DNA of 64,000 nucleotides from Amorphochlora amoebiformis (GCA_054601695.1 BAAHQB010000446.1:28844-92843); one strand, 5' to 3'. Positions 1-58,817 are shown, counted from the stretch's first letter. Notes: a model not told the origin generated them from the sequence alone. Numbers and translations: made by a program.

Positions 1-189
1 TATATATATATATATATATATGTTTATATGTATATATATATATATATATACTTATGTATATAAATATATATATATATATATATTTATATGTGTAATATAT
101 ATATATATATATATATGTTATATATATATACTTATGTATATAGATATATAAATATATATATATATATATATATGTTAAAATGTGTAATG

Positions 190-226
<37 letters not shown>

Positions 227-234
227 CTATATAC

Positions 235-273
235 TTAAAACGTTAGCTTGTAAGCTTCGATGGCCGTCAGACC
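235..273 (-). CDS. Possible terminal exon of an unidentified minus-strand gene
   Basis: On the minus strand a run of T followed by CAAG gives a good 3' splice site at 273/274. The frame after it reads GLTAIEAYKLTF and stops at TAA (237-235). No family is recognised. The exon may belong with the candidate exons at 870-810 and 1796-1716, but its phase does not join cleanly to the 870-810 island, so the linkage is a guess. Confidence 0.3.
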   Translation of the reverse strand, partial: GLTAIEAYKLTF

Positions 274-286
274 CTTGAAAAAAAGG

Positions 287-337
<51 letters not shown>

Positions 338-489
338 AATATATATATATATATGTATCTATATATATTTGTATGTATGTATGTATATGATATGTATAGT
401 ATACATATATAGAGATACATGTATATATGGACACATCTTTCATTATTCATATGTAGGCTAAATACATATCTATATATGTATTTATATAA

Positions 490-531
<42 letters not shown>

Positions 532-544
532 TTAAATATCTATG

Positions 545-598
<54 letters not shown>

Positions 599-613
599 AT
601 AATATATTATATA

Positions 614-667
<54 letters not shown>

Positions 668-809
668 TTACATTTGTTCCTTCAAACACATACACATACA
701 TACACATACAAAAATATGTATCCTCACAAATCTCGTAGACACATATATACATATATAACATACAATATATAGACATATACAACATACAATACATACAATT
801 TTACCTAAT

Positions 810-870
810 AATACAGGTTGAATATGCCCTCTCGAACGGGCTCTCAGGCGTAGGTTAAGAGGATATTTCA
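810..870 (-). CDS. Possible internal exon, unidentified minus-strand gene
   Basis: A unique island inside TA repeats. Minus-strand reading gives ARSRGHIQPVLL, entered from a possible acceptor (CTGAG) and left at a GTAAAA donor. Entering with one base to complete a codon fits the two bases left by the 1796-1716 exon. No homologue is recognised, and exon limits are approximate. Confidence 0.25.
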
Positions 871-880
871 ATATATATTG

Positions 881-915
<35 letters not shown>

Positions 916-917
916 GC

Positions 918-965
<48 letters not shown>

Positions 966-995
966 ATATATATATATATATATTGTATATCCATC

Positions 996-1026
<31 letters not shown>

Positions 1027-1188
1027 ATATTGTATCTTGTTTTATTATTATAATTTAAAAATACAGGTGTAATAAAACTATGGTATAATTAAAAGTGTAT
1101 GTGCAGTATATGACTATAGTATATTATTGTAGAAATATAACTATTATGTATCGTGTAAATGTGCATATATGTGTGTTCTATTTGTGTT

Positions 1189-1228
<40 letters not shown>

Positions 1229-1350
1229 TACATATATATACATTTATATATGTATATATATATATATGTGTGTGTGTGCGTGTATATATATATATTTATA
1301 TATATATATAGAATATATCTGTATATATGATATATATATGTATATATATG

Positions 1351-1381
<31 letters not shown>

Positions 1382-1412
1382 ATGTATATTTAATTTATGT
1401 GTATACATATAT

Positions 1413-1447
<35 letters not shown>

Positions 1448-1555
1448 TATTTAGACACATACGTTTGTATAGACATACACGTAAACATACACATGTATAC
1501 ATTACATATATATATACATATGTAATAAATAATACATATATATATATATGTAATA

Positions 1556-1591
<36 letters not shown>

Positions 1592-1715
1592 GAATATTAC
1601 ACTATACACATATATATATATACAATATATATTATATATATATATATATATATTACGCGATATCAATAAAACACATACACACCACATATTCTCCCAACTC
1701 ACTACACACATATAC

Positions 1716-1796
1716 ATGCCGCCAACACAATCAGGGCTTTGGTCAATCGATATGGACAGCCAAGTTAGGCCCATCTCAAAAATGATAGCTGGAAAG
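1716..1796 (-). CDS. Candidate exon of an unidentified minus-strand gene
   Basis: The minus strand has an acceptor (ATATTTAG) at 1797, a 26-codon open frame starting FPAIIFEMGLTW and ending DCVGG, and a GTATAT donor after 1716. The composition is protein-like, unlike the surrounding TA repeats. About 80 bases upstream in the transcript (near 1860-1890) is a diverged copy of the intron end and exon start, the same edge-copy pattern seen around the XRN exons. Function unknown. Confidence 0.35.
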
Positions 1797-2019
1797 CTAA
1801 ATATCGTTTAAAACCCATCTGGAGAATGACTAGAATGAAATATACATGTAGCTAGAAGCTGAAATCGCTCAAAACCCGCCGGAGGTTAATGACGGCGTGG
1901 TTGTATGAATGTATGTATCGGTGTATTATTGAGTGTGTGAATTGAGTAAGCATGTACAGAGTGCATTATACTCGCTAGTACTCAGCTGTGTATAGATCTG
2001 TATTACACATCAGTTTTGG

Positions 2020-2123
2020 AAATATATATATATGTAATTATTATATGTATACAATTATGATATGGGTATATATCTGGTCACTGTGTATATGTCAAGAATA
2101 TTGTAAGTTGTATACATGTACTA

Positions 2124-2160
<37 letters not shown>

Positions 2161-2381
2161 ATGATATGCATCTTACATAAGAATCCGAAGTTATATTACT
2201 ATGACTCATGATATAGAATCTATATATCTAGTATATATATACTAGATATATACTAGATATATAACTTGAATATCATATCGGATATTAATAGTCTAGATAG
2301 TATTGTATATCATAGTGCATACTATAGTATATGTATATATCATACTACGATAGTATGTATACTAATATCGTATCATGATTC

Positions 2382-2440
<59 letters not shown>

Positions 2441-2556
2441 CTAGATACATGTGTATTATACATAATATATATGTATATATATATATAATAAAAAATATAT
2501 ATATATATATATATAATACATTAATGTATATATCATATTCAAGTTATATATATATA

Positions 2557-2615
<59 letters not shown>

Positions 2616-2640
2616 GAAGTGTATCACGTATTCATTTCAC
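2020..2640. repeat. AT-rich and (TA)n sequence
   Basis: TA runs mixed with short imperfect repeats of tagtat, tatact and related words. I see no coding signal on either strand. Confidence 0.75.
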
Positions 2641-2795
2641 AATTATATTCGTATCTCAGTGCACACAAAATCACAAAATCACAACGATTGCAATCACAAT
2701 TCCGTATCCTTCTCAACAACACACTGAAACATACTCCTGAGTCCAAATTTATCAACAAATCGACACATAACCTCGATAACCACCAAACCACCGCT

Positions 2796-3056
2796 TCACT
2801 CCATCAATTCCTTCCTAACAACTCGCACTCCAACTCCCCAACAGAGCCCCATGCGGCCAAACAGCGAGAGAATTTCGCCCCAGCCCCGCAGCAACGCGCT
2901 GCACCGCTGCACACAAGCATCTTTGGGCATAACATCGGAGAATCCCGAGAGGAGCACAAAACCCGGGTGGAAGGAGGTTCGGGCGATATATTTCTCAATC
3001 CCTAGCTCCCGCAGGCCGGCATCCAAAGGCGCGTCGCCGGCACCCACGACCACCAT
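2796..3056 (-). CDS. Hypothetical minus-strand ORF, possible first exon
   Basis: An 86-codon open frame from an ATG at 3056-3054 (TATGG context) to TGA at 2796. The first part reads MVVVGAGDAPLDAGLRELG and continues with mixed, protein-like composition; the last third is less convincing and may be intron. It lies back to back with the Zn2Cys6 gene, leaving about 270 bp for a shared promoter. I do not recognise the family. An overlapping plus-strand frame is also open, so the strand is not certain. Confidence 0.35.
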   Translation of the reverse strand: MVVVGAGDAPLDAGLRELGIEKYIARTSFHPGFVLLSGFSDVMPKDACVQRCSALLRGWGEILSLFGRMGLCWGVGVRVVRKELME

Positions 3057-3330
3057 ACCCCGGGAAGATGAGGATTCCACTCATTGGTATTATTTGGTGA
3101 ATCTACCTTATTTGTGTCAATCTCATCAATCAAACCATTAAAATCGGGGGATCTCAGTCGATAGCGGGTAGTATCGGAAAATGTTCTTAGGTAGAAATAC
3201 CGAAGATTTTTTTAATTTCCGCGAAAAACGCGGCTGGCAAACTTAGGCTTCCGGACCCAGAGTGGAACAGGACCGCTTGGCTTCCTTGGGCGCCGTATCG
3301 AGGTCGCGGAGAGACACGCTAAAGTGCACC

Positions 3331-7374
<4,044 letters not shown>

Positions 7375-8440
7375 AAAGGGATACAATAGCGAAACGAGAT
7401 GCGGAGGATCAATCAAGTTTGTGTACAATCAGTAAGTGCGTCCAGAGACATCCGAACCGAAAGTAGAATCGGCTGGTATATTAGGAGCAATGAGAATGTT
7501 GATAATGAATGACTAGAGATTTGTCTTAAATATTCGTTAGATTTGATCGAAATTCACTACTAGACTAGTTTAATATTAAGAATAACTAGTTGCACATGGT
7601 CTAGATGGTCTACCTGGTCTATGTTAGATAATTCTAGGTAGTCTCTAGAATCTAAGCGATACCACCTCTAGACATCTACTAGATCTAGACATACTAGACA
7701 TAGATACAACTTCTAGAACTTACTAATATTATGTTAAATAGTCTACAACCAGTACCAAGTTGACCAGCAGCCATTACTAGCATTAGTAGCTAGACGAACG
7801 CAAGCTTCTAGCTAGTCTAGAGCTACTTCTCTAAACTCTAAAAAAATCGCGGTTGCTTGTTTTTCTCGACTTACTTGTCAGTGTATGAACAAGAATGGGA
7901 CGATACTATTGAACACTTACTACACTGATGCGTATCATCATGTGCATTTGCATGCGTACTAACTTACCTACGTGCGCATCAACATGCGCACATACGTACC
8001 AACATATTTGCTTACATACGTATCAAACTTAACAACATACGCATCAACGTGACAACATGCGTACGTATCACCATACGTACGTACCTAATACTAACTTCCG
8101 CATTTTACATCTACGTCATATGTCTCAACAATGTTTCCATCCTTTCCAGTATGTTAATATTGGGTGGGAGTGTTGGAGATTCATGAACAATAATAATACT
8201 ATGATAAACCTAGACTCAATCTGAACCATTTATTGTAGAAATTCGATTTCTAATAAATGAGTATTTTAGATCACGGCCGCTGGGTCTACTAGACTCTAGA
8301 GACTAGCTTGAACGGGTCTGTCTCTCGAGTAGGTCGGCTAGTAAGTATCATGATGGGCTTCGACAAAAGCTAGTTTGACTGACTTATACCCAATTCTCTT
8401 TCAGCACTACGATCAAAGAGTGGTCTGATAGTTAATATAT
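7375..8440. other. Non-repetitive, CTAG-rich intergenic region
   Basis: Lies between the stop of the Zn2Cys6 gene and the next TA desert. The part at 7560-7850 is unusually rich in CTAG words (tctag, actag). Around 7920-8090 it contains imperfect repeats of acgtacgt, gcatca and related words. No convincing exon on either strand. It probably holds the 3' end of the Zn2Cys6 transcript, and perhaps the unseen end of the convergent XRN gene. Confidence 0.5.
8171..8440 (+). mobile_element. Possible LTR of a Copia-like retrotransposon
   Basis: A purine tract (gggtgggag) directly precedes TGTTGGAG, the typical junction between polypurine tract and 3' LTR in Ty1/Copia elements. The right end and any target-site duplication are not visible before TA repeats begin, and no pol or gag frame is seen to the left. 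Weak evidence. Confidence 0.25.
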
Positions 8441-8479
8441 GGAAAGTTCAAATATACATATGTTTGTAATTAGATATCG

Positions 8480-8995
<516 letters not shown>

Positions 8996-9109
8996 ACAAT
9001 GATATAAATAAGAATGAGAGAAATAATAGTAGCATATGTTGTAGTAACATGATAGATATATAATGCCCACACCCACACGTATATATATATATATATATTA
9101 ATATATATA

Positions 9110-9150
<41 letters not shown>

Positions 9151-9399
9151 CTATAATGACAATGATATAAATAAGAATGATAGAAATAATAGTAGCATAT
9201 GTTGTAGTAACATGATAGATATATAATACCCACACCCACACGTATATATATATATATTAATATATATATATCTAAATATATATATATATATATAACTATA
9301 ATGACAATGATATAAATAAGAATGATAGAAATAATAGTAGCATATGTTGTAGTAACATGATAGATATATAATACCCACACCCACACGTATATATATATA

Positions 9400-9442
<43 letters not shown>

Positions 9443-9531
9443 CTATAATGACAATGATATAAATAAGAATGATAGAAATAATAGTAGCATATGTTGTAGT
9501 AACATGATAGATATATAATGCCCACACCCAC

Positions 9532-9535
<4 letters not shown>
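8996..9535. repeat. Minisatellite: four copies of an approximately 95-bp unit with TA spacers
   Basis: Four near-identical copies, starting near 8996, 9150, 9294 and 9441, contain gacaatgatataaataaga and end in cccacacccacacg. TA spacers of different length separate them. Downstream of the last recognised XRN exon; no clear exon edge was recognised inside the unit. Confidence 0.85.
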
Positions 9536-9568
<33 letters not shown>

Positions 9569-9631
9569 TGTTTATATGTATATAAAATTAACTCATATTC
9601 GTGTATATATACATATATATACACACACACG

Positions 9632-9663
<32 letters not shown>

Positions 9664-9687
9664 ATATACACAAAATATATACAATAA

Positions 9688-9761
<74 letters not shown>

Positions 9762-9990
9762 GTGTGTGTGTATATATATGTATATATACACGAATATGAG
9801 TTAATTTTACATACATATAAACATCCATATATATATATATATATACATATTTATATATAAATACGAATAATATGTAAAAATATTACATACACATACATAC
9901 ACACATACATATATGTAATTTCACGCACACACACACACACATACATATATACATTTTACATTAGTATACGTACATTACATACATATATAT

Positions 9991-10023
<33 letters not shown>

Positions 10024-10025
10024 CT

Positions 10026-10056
<31 letters not shown>

Positions 10057-10190
10057 TATATATAATATATACATAAACACATAATACAATTAAACACATC
10101 TCTATTCCACACCCCCCCCAAGCCCACAAACAAACATCAAACGCACGTGTATACTAATAAAAAAACTATTAAGTTATTCAACACAAAAAA
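9536..10190. repeat. (TA)n and (CA)n-rich sequence
   Basis: TA and CA microsatellites with a short C-rich island near 10110. No exon identified. The 3' end of the XRN gene may lie in or beyond this stretch. Confidence 0.8.
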
Positions 10191-10200
10191 CCACATCCAC

Positions 10201-39045
<28,845 letters not shown>

Positions 39046-39779
39046 TCCTAGCCTACCCCGCCCCCTCTCAGCCATACCCCCTACCCTGAGTCCTATCAGC
39101 ACAACCGCGAAAATGGTTCCAAATGTTCCAAAAATGGACCTTTGCCGGCTACAAAATCACATCATACTTTCAGCGGAACGTAAATATTATCTATGTTCGT
39201 GTATCATAATCAGTCCAAACCCTCAGGATGGGCTCTCTGCAGAGAAAAAATGCTGAAATATTCATCAAATGAAAAGGGATCGTTCAAGTTCGGGAAGAGG
39301 AGGGGGAGGGCAAGCCTCGAAAAGCGGAATTTGGGAAAGCGACCAGGTGTGTCCATTTTCTCATTACAGCCTCTTTCAAATTAGAAAAAAAGCGAACAAA
39401 TCCCAAAAAACAATAATTTTTACCCATTTCTTCTATCATTTCGTCGAATGAAGGGGGGGGACAGCCGTATACGCATCAACAACCCGCGGCTCTTGGGTTG
39501 GCACCGGAAGCTAGTCCATGAGATTTTGGACTCCGAGGTTTTATTATTTCGGCGCGAGAAAATCTTTTGAGAAATAAATTTCGGATTCCAAGAGAACTGC
39601 ACGATGTCCCCTGGTACGTCTGTACGTCTGTACGTCTGGGAGGGGGACGTGGACAGGGGAGAAGACACTCTTCCCCCCCTTTAACATCTACACATGTCAT
39701 GAGAAAAATGGCGCGAAAAATTGGGAAAATTCCAGATGGAGACGTACCTCAGAAGCCTGGTAGATTTGACATAAATATA

Positions 39780-39780
<1 letters not shown>
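39046..39780. other. Unique region upstream of the XRN first recognised exon
   Basis: Non-repetitive sequence with no convincing exon apart from the 39045-39011 exon at its edge. It should contain the start exon and promoter of the XRN gene (transcribed leftwards). tacgtctg is repeated three times near 39620. Confidence 0.5.
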
Positions 39781-40799
<1,019 letters not shown>

Positions 40800-40800
<1 letters not shown>

Positions 40801-41305
40801 CTAGATCGTAGCCGAAATTATTAATACATGTAGCAGAGGAACTTACTAGAATTAACCGAAACCCAACCGGCCACTTGAAGTATTACTAGATATTAAACTA
40901 GTCTAGTAGTAAGCTAGGTAAATTCTAGTTTAAGCATTAATCACTCACGAATCTAGTCAATGATCGTTAGAGGAGTAGATTGCATCACGTGCGCATTAGT
41001 TTCAGTATAATTATTAATATTTAATGTAATTGTATTAGTATTTGTTACAGCATCTACTACATCTACTAGATCTAGTACATGTGGTATATATACGTCTCCG
41101 GTGTGTATTGCTGAAGAATCTATCTACTACTAGACTAGTATAGCACTGAAATTGAAAAACCTTATAAATTTCTAGAATCACGTGCTTGTGCTAGTAGTAA
41201 ACTCATTAGTAGTAGTTAATTGTACAGTTTCTGGGAATTAAAACATGTAACTATTTAATTTCACCTAGTAAATCATGAAAAACGACCCGTGACATGATGA
41301 CATGT
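40800..41305. other. CTAG-rich unique region
   Basis: Non-repetitive, with many ctag, actag and tctag words and frequent catgt. No open frame with splice support. Contains the presumed 3' flank of TSR3. Composition resembles 7560-7850 and 55400-55520. Confidence 0.5.
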
Positions 41306-41307
41306 AA

Positions 41308-49095
<7,788 letters not shown>

Positions 49096-49140
49096 CTTAC
49101 ATATATATATATATATATATATACATACATATATATATAA

Positions 49141-49211
<71 letters not shown>

Positions 49212-49259
49212 GTAAATATATTTGTATTATGTATGTATTTATGTTTTTAATATCCATAC

Positions 49260-49480
49260 ATCTGCATACATTTACATAATATACCTATTTAATTGTTATG
49301 TTATATTCGAATTTATGTTTTTTAAGTTATGCGCTTTAATAATTATATTATATTTGTAATTTATATCAATGTCAGTTATGCGCATTAATAATTATATTAT
49401 ATTTGTAATTTATATTAATGTCAGTTATGTGCATTAATAATTATATTATATTTGTAATTTATATTAATGTCGATCTAAAC
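49260..49480. repeat. 50-bp AT-rich repeat, three copies
   Basis: Unit: gcattaataattatattata followed by tttgtaatttatattaatg. No coding signal. Confidence 0.9.
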
Positions 49481-49499
49481 CAACCGTCACCTATTCATC

Positions 49500-51150
<1,651 letters not shown>

Positions 51151-51156
51151 ATGTAG

Positions 51157-51215
51157 AGGAAAGCGATATAAGAGAGGGAGAGAGGAATGAGAGAGAAGGG
51201 ATATATATATATACC

Positions 51216-51296
<81 letters not shown>

Positions 51297-51421
51297 GAAA
51301 GCGAGATAAGAGAGGTAAAGAGGAATGAGAGAGAAGGGATATATATATATATATGTATATACTATATGATGTATATATATATATTTGTATGTGTGTGTAT
51401 GTGTATGTATATTATATATAT

Positions 51422-51454
<33 letters not shown>

Positions 51455-52605
51455 GTAGAGAAAGCGAGATAAGAGAGGTAAAGAGGAAAGAGAGAGAATA
51501 GAACGAGAGAGGAGAGGGAGAATAGAACGAGAGAGGAGAGGGAGAGAGAAAAGAGAGGAGGGGGAGAGATGAAAGAGAGAGGAGAGGGAGAGAGAAAAGA
51601 GAGAGAGGAGGGGGAGAGAGGAAAGAGAGAGAGGAGAGGGAGAGAGAAAAGAGAGAGAAAAGAGAGAGGAAAGAGAGAGAGGAGAGGGAGAGAGAAAAGA
51701 GAGAGAAAAGAGAGAGGAAAGAGAGAGAGGAGAGGGAGAGAGAAAAGAGAGAGAAAAGAGAGAGGAAAGAGAGAGAGGAGAGGGAGAGAGGAAAGAGAGA
51801 GGAAAGAGAGAGGAAAGAGAGAGAGGAGAGGGAGAGAGGAAAGAGAGAGGAAAGAGAGAGGAAAGAGAGAGAGGAGAGGGAGAGAGGAAAGAGAGAGGAA
51901 AGAGAGAGGAAAGAGAGAGAGGAGAGGGAGAGAGAAAAGAGAGAGAAAAGAGAGAGGAAAGAGAGAGAGGAGAGGGAGAGAGAAAAGAGAGAGAAAAGAG
52001 AGAGGAAAGAGAGAGAGGAAAAGAGAGAGGAAAGAGAGAGAGGAGAGGGAGAGAGGAAAGAGAGAGGAAAGAGAGAGGAAAGAGAGAGAGGAGAGGGAGA
52101 GAGGAAGAGAGAGAGCAAGAGAGAGGAAAGAGAGAGAGGAGAGGGAGAGAGGAAAGAGAGAGGAAAGAGAGAGGAAAGAGAGAGAGGAGAGGGAGAGAGG
52201 AAAGAGAGAGGAAAGAGAGAGGAAAGAGAGAGAGGAGAGGGAGAGAGGAAAGAGAGAGGAAAGAGAGAGGAAAGAGAGAGAGAGGAGAGGGAGAGAGGAA
52301 GAGAGAGAGCAAGAGAGAGAGGAGGAGAGAGGCGAGAGAGGGGAGAGGGAAAGAGAGAGAAGAGGGAGAAAGGAGAGAGAGAAAAGAGAACGATAGAGGA
52401 AAGAGAGAGAGGAGAGGGTGAAAGGAAAGAGAGAGAAGAGAAGAGAGAGAGAGGAGAGGGAGAGAAGAGAGAGAGGAGAGGGAGAGAAGAGAGAGAGGAG
52501 AGGGAGAGAAGAGAGAGAGGAGAGAAAACGATATAGGAGAGAAAGAGGAGGGACAAGAGAGGAAAGAGAGAGAGGAGAGGGAGAGAAGAGAGAGAGGAGA
52601 GAGGA
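51157..52605. repeat. Polypurine GA tract, about 1.1-1.4 kb
   Basis: Starts as GA islands in TA and from 51457 is almost unbroken purine (gaaagagagagaggagaggg units of about 50 bp, around 20 copies). The Ser/Leu-rich frame on minus and Arg/Glu-rich frame on plus are translations of this repeat and not genes. Confidence 0.95.
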
Positions 52606-54060
<1,455 letters not shown>

Positions 54061-54272
54061 CACAAGTATATATTGCTGACCTCAGCATCCTTTCCATGAA
54101 CACGCTTCTGAACCATCCCTATACACCACATTTTCAGATTCAAACAACACATATGTACAACGCACACACAAACAAACATCAAACAACATGTATGCAACGC
54201 ACACACAAACATAACATACAACACACACATCGCCAGCTCGACCGTTCGGGCATCAGGAAAAAGACAACTCAC

Positions 54273-54400
54273 CGTCTCCCCACCTCGCGCACCAAAACCC
54301 CATCACGAAGATGGCCCAAACTCCTCCCCACCTGCGCATCATTCTCCTCCCTTTCTTCTCCGTCTCCTCCCACGGGGCTCTCATTCGGAATGCGAGGCAT
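54273..54400 (-). CDS. Candidate first exon, unidentified minus-strand gene
   Basis: From ATG at 54400 the minus strand reads [18 protein letters not shown] and stays open 42 codons to a strong GTGAGT donor after 54273. The sequence is acidic and protein-like. No matching downstream exon could be joined: a GGATGGTTCAG island follows an AG near 54130, but phase fails. No family recognised. Confidence 0.35.
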
Positions 54401-54650
54401 CCATCGGTTGGGTCGGATACCAGAGGAATAAAAGAAAGTCGGCCATATATGTGACACGGCCCTTTGTCACCAGCCTCCGAGCCTGCCGACCATGATGACC
54501 GCTTGCTAGATTAGCGGTCAGGTACCTACTGACGTGAGTCATTTTTGTCAAAAAGAGCTGTCTTCGAGCCGGGTCGGAGGTGCATCGATCAAACTAGAAC
54601 GCTGGGATGGCGCTGGTCCGAGCCTGGTCGGCATGATCGTGCTCGTCGAA

Positions 54651-55073
54651 TCAATTGCTCCGGGACACCCTGCATTCGAAATCGTGTCGTAAGTTATTGA
54701 AATTCGGAGTGGCGTATTCGAGCTCCGATTCTAGTACTTCCATGGGGTGCAAGTTTCCAGATCTGCTAGTATCAGTATGCCAATTTGTAGTATAGCCATC
54801 AGGCTTGATCCTGAAGGCGGGAGGACATGCGGAACTCAACCGAAGGCTGACTGCCGGCCATTCCGCTCGACCGTCAGTTCCACGGGAAACAGAATGATGA
54901 TGATCGCGGCAAGGGCTGGACGTATCGGCGAAGGTCGGCATGCCGATATAAACTACATAAACCCTGCGTAGGGGCATGTGTAAGAAGCTAAAATGATAAA
55001 GGAAAAAATCCTCCGAACAGCGGGTCCCCAACACGGAAGGTTGAGGTATTTTATGAGTGCTAATGAAATTCAT
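54651..55073 (-). CDS. Hypothetical minus-strand ORF or exon group
   Basis: An open frame of 140 codons in non-repetitive DNA. Its last part reads MEVLESELEYATPNFNNLRH and could end at a GTGTCC donor before the stop. The Cys-, Ser- and His-rich first part is less convincing. No domain recognised; it may be intergenic or a decayed element. The words ggtcggcatg recur on the plus strand nearby. Confidence 0.25.
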   Translation of the reverse strand: MNFISTHKIPQPSVLGTRCSEDFFLYHFSFLHMPLRRVYVVYIGMPTFADTSSPCRDHHHSVSRGTDGRAEWPAVSLRLSSACPPAFRIKPDGYTTNWHTDTSRSGNLHPMEVLESELEYATPNFNNLRHDFECRVSRSN

Positions 55074-55139
55074 CGATATTTCCTATCTTTAGTATCTAGA
55101 CTCATACGCACTGGACAGTATTTAGTTTTGTTTTAAGAA

Positions 55140-55259
55140 ACATATGAATGCCTATGCATGCTGAGCGTGCTCATGAATATGTAATGTATGATCAAGACAA
55201 TATTACATAAATTATTATACTAGCTATATATATATATATATATAAATTATTATACTAGC

Positions 55260-55301
<42 letters not shown>

Positions 55302-55354
55302 AATATGTATATATATATATATATATATATTATGATATATATATATATACATAG

Positions 55355-55395
<41 letters not shown>

Positions 55396-55810
55396 CCACT
55401 ACCTAGACTACTAGACGTGTGGATACATTCTACACACTAGCTAGACTAGTATACAAGAATATACCAGATATACGCAGAATAGGTACTAGAGGTACCTTGT
55501 ACTAGTAAATGAAGACTGTATCATAAGTTGTACAATATTAGGAACCATTATATCGAAACCGTTATAATCAAAAATCTATATATGTCAAGCTGCGGAAGAT
55601 TGTGCGAAAAAAAAAACAAATTCACATATGTAGACTTACTCAGTCACATCTGCATTGTCTAGATTGTAACCGACGGATGTATCTCATGAAAATGGTTGCG
55701 AAGCATTGTTACCGTTCTTCACGGTTGGCGTGTATAGTGTGGCCAAGAGCGATAGCCTTGGTTCATTACATCACTTGGCTTCGTAGCATCAGACAGATCA
55801 TCCTTCTATG
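55140..55810. other. AT-rich and CTAG-rich unique DNA
   Basis: TA islands to 55390, then CTAG-rich sequence (55400-55520) like 7560-7850 and 40830-41200, then unique DNA without splice-supported exons. The plus-strand frame at 55602-55817 has no recognised motif. Confidence 0.4.
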
Positions 55811-55814
55811 TATG

Positions 55815-56555
<741 letters not shown>

Positions 56556-56878
56556 CAAGTATGTGTGCACATAAATATATCTATGTATAATATATGTATA
56601 TATATATATATGTGTGTGTATGCAAAATTGCAAATGTATATATATATATATATATATATCATAAATACATATATATATATATGTTTACATCTAGATATAT
56701 ATATATATATACTTTTACATACAATATAAATCTAACACGTGTACATCTTATATGGCGTACACATATAATACAAATCTTGCATACATTTAATACGAGTCTG
56801 CATACATCGTGCACATATGCATGGATATACACATGTGCACATATGCATGGATATATACATACGAATTTATACAGAAAC

Positions 56879-57028
56879 CTCAACAACTTCCATGTGGTCT
56901 TGTTTGACTTCCTTTTGTACTGTTGACCTTCTAAGAAAATGCGCATTTTACAGGCCTCTATTGCAAAATTACAACGAAATGCGCATTTTACATGCCTCTA
57001 TTGCAAAATTACAACGAAAACTACACAT
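56879..57028 (-). CDS. Two candidate minus-strand exons, unidentified gene
   Basis: An acceptor TTTGCAG opens 57028-56992 (CSFRCNFAIEA) with a GTAAAA donor; the last 30 bases plus donor are duplicated immediately downstream (56941-56975). A second candidate, 56930-56879, lies between TTCTTAG and GTTTCT. Direct joining of the two makes a stop, so at least one boundary is wrong. Confidence 0.3.
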
Positions 57029-57130
57029 CTGCAAACCATAAAAAGTAAGTAAAGAATACGAATGTATGCATGTATGTATGTAAAAAATACTCATATATGC
57101 ACACACACAGACACACACACACACTGTTAC

Positions 57131-57175
57131 CTCGATGCATTGTAAAGGCTTCGGCTCGACAGAATTTCGCTGGAA
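57131..57175 (-). repeat. Copy of the candidate exon at 58012-57959
   Basis: Repeats the whole 54-nt exon with a 9-nt in-frame deletion and keeps both acceptor (TATAG) and donor (GTAACA). It lies 830 bp downstream in transcript order. Confidence 0.7.
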
Positions 57176-57182
57176 CTATATA

Positions 57183-57270
<88 letters not shown>

Positions 57271-57406
57271 CGCAAAAGAGGTTATTATGGACTATCTTTC
57301 GTCATTCTCGCCAGCGTCACCAAAAAATTTCAAATCGAGTCTTCAAGGTGTCATGCAAAAGGGAATGAACAAACCATATATATATCTTTATATATATATA
57401 TATATG

Positions 57407-57494
<88 letters not shown>

Positions 57495-57550
57495 AAATAT
57501 ATATTGTTAGAGCAACAGTATATATAAAAACAAGCAAATCGACGAGTACA

Positions 57551-57616
<66 letters not shown>

Positions 57617-57646
57617 GAAACACACATGCATACACACACACACACA

Positions 57647-57697
<51 letters not shown>

Positions 57698-57958
57698 CCA
57701 CTTATTTACAAATAAGAAACCAGTTCTTCTAAAGAAGATGCTATGTGAAAACATGGTATGTAGTTTATGAATAAATATTTATAAATATGTACATGTATAT
57801 TAATTCCATATATATATATATTGATATATGTACACACACACACACACACATATGTATATATATATATATATGTGTATGTACATATTATATATATGTATGT
57901 ATATATATATATATATGTATATATAATTACAAATGTATAAGGTTTGGAATTCGGTTAC

Positions 57959-58012
57959 CTTGATCCATTGTAAAGGCTTCGACTCGACAGTCTTCCAGGA
58001 GTTCCGCTGGAA
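57959..58012 (-). CDS. Candidate 54-nt exon, unidentified minus-strand gene
   Basis: Acceptor GGCATAG and donor GTAACC enclose 54 bases open in all three frames (one reads [17 protein letters not shown], another [18 protein letters not shown]). Splice signals and the full-length tandem copy at 57175-57131 suggest a real exon. Function unknown. Confidence 0.4.
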
Positions 58013-58097
58013 CTATGCCTTCGTTTAACATATATGTACAACAATGTAACAACATAGAGAAAATATGTATATATATGTTATATACATACATACATAC

Positions 58098-58128
<31 letters not shown>

Positions 58129-58137
58129 TATATGATA

Positions 58138-58201
<64 letters not shown>

Positions 58202-58227
58202 TATATATACACATACATACATATATA

Positions 58228-58263
<36 letters not shown>

Positions 58264-58309
58264 CCACACATAAATATGCATATTATATGAGTAAATGCAC
58301 GTTATATAC

Positions 58310-58347
<38 letters not shown>

Positions 58348-58364
58348 GTTATATATATATATAT

Positions 58365-58397
<33 letters not shown>

Positions 58398-58516
58398 GTA
58401 TATATGTATGTGTTATGTATATATACATATGTATGTAGGTATGTATGTATATATGTATGTATGTGTACATATATATATAACGTGCATTTACTTATGTAGT
58501 ATGCATATTAATCTGT

Positions 58517-58559
<43 letters not shown>

Positions 58560-58656
58560 TGTGTGTGTGTGTGTGTATGTGCATATTACAGAAGTAAGTG
58601 CACGTTGTAATCATATTTGTCGTACCTGGATATTGTGGGCCCTTGTTTTACTTCAG

Positions 58657-58786
58657 AGTGGGATGAAGTTGAAATGGACGAAAGGGATCGGGGTAATTGT
58701 ATCGATGACGTCGCTTGAAACAGAGGTGGCTGAGACTGCATTTATATTTAGGTTTCATTTCCTAGTGAACGTCTTTGCATTGTGTA

Positions 58787-58817
<31 letters not shown>

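Larger units (their letters stand above)
1..1640. repeat. (TA)n-rich desert with scattered short islands
   Basis: Almost continuous TA dinucleotide runs broken by a few non-repetitive islands, for example near 240-290 and 660-870. The long Tyr/Ile-rich open frames here are simple translations of TA repeats. Two islands carry splice-like signals and are listed separately. Confidence 0.9.

Noticed and set aside
58657-58751. Alternative model with a 31-bp intron (58693-58723) giving [11 protein letters not shown]
   Set aside because: Phases happen to work, but 31 bp is shorter than any other intron here, and the unspliced frame is open and more protein-like.
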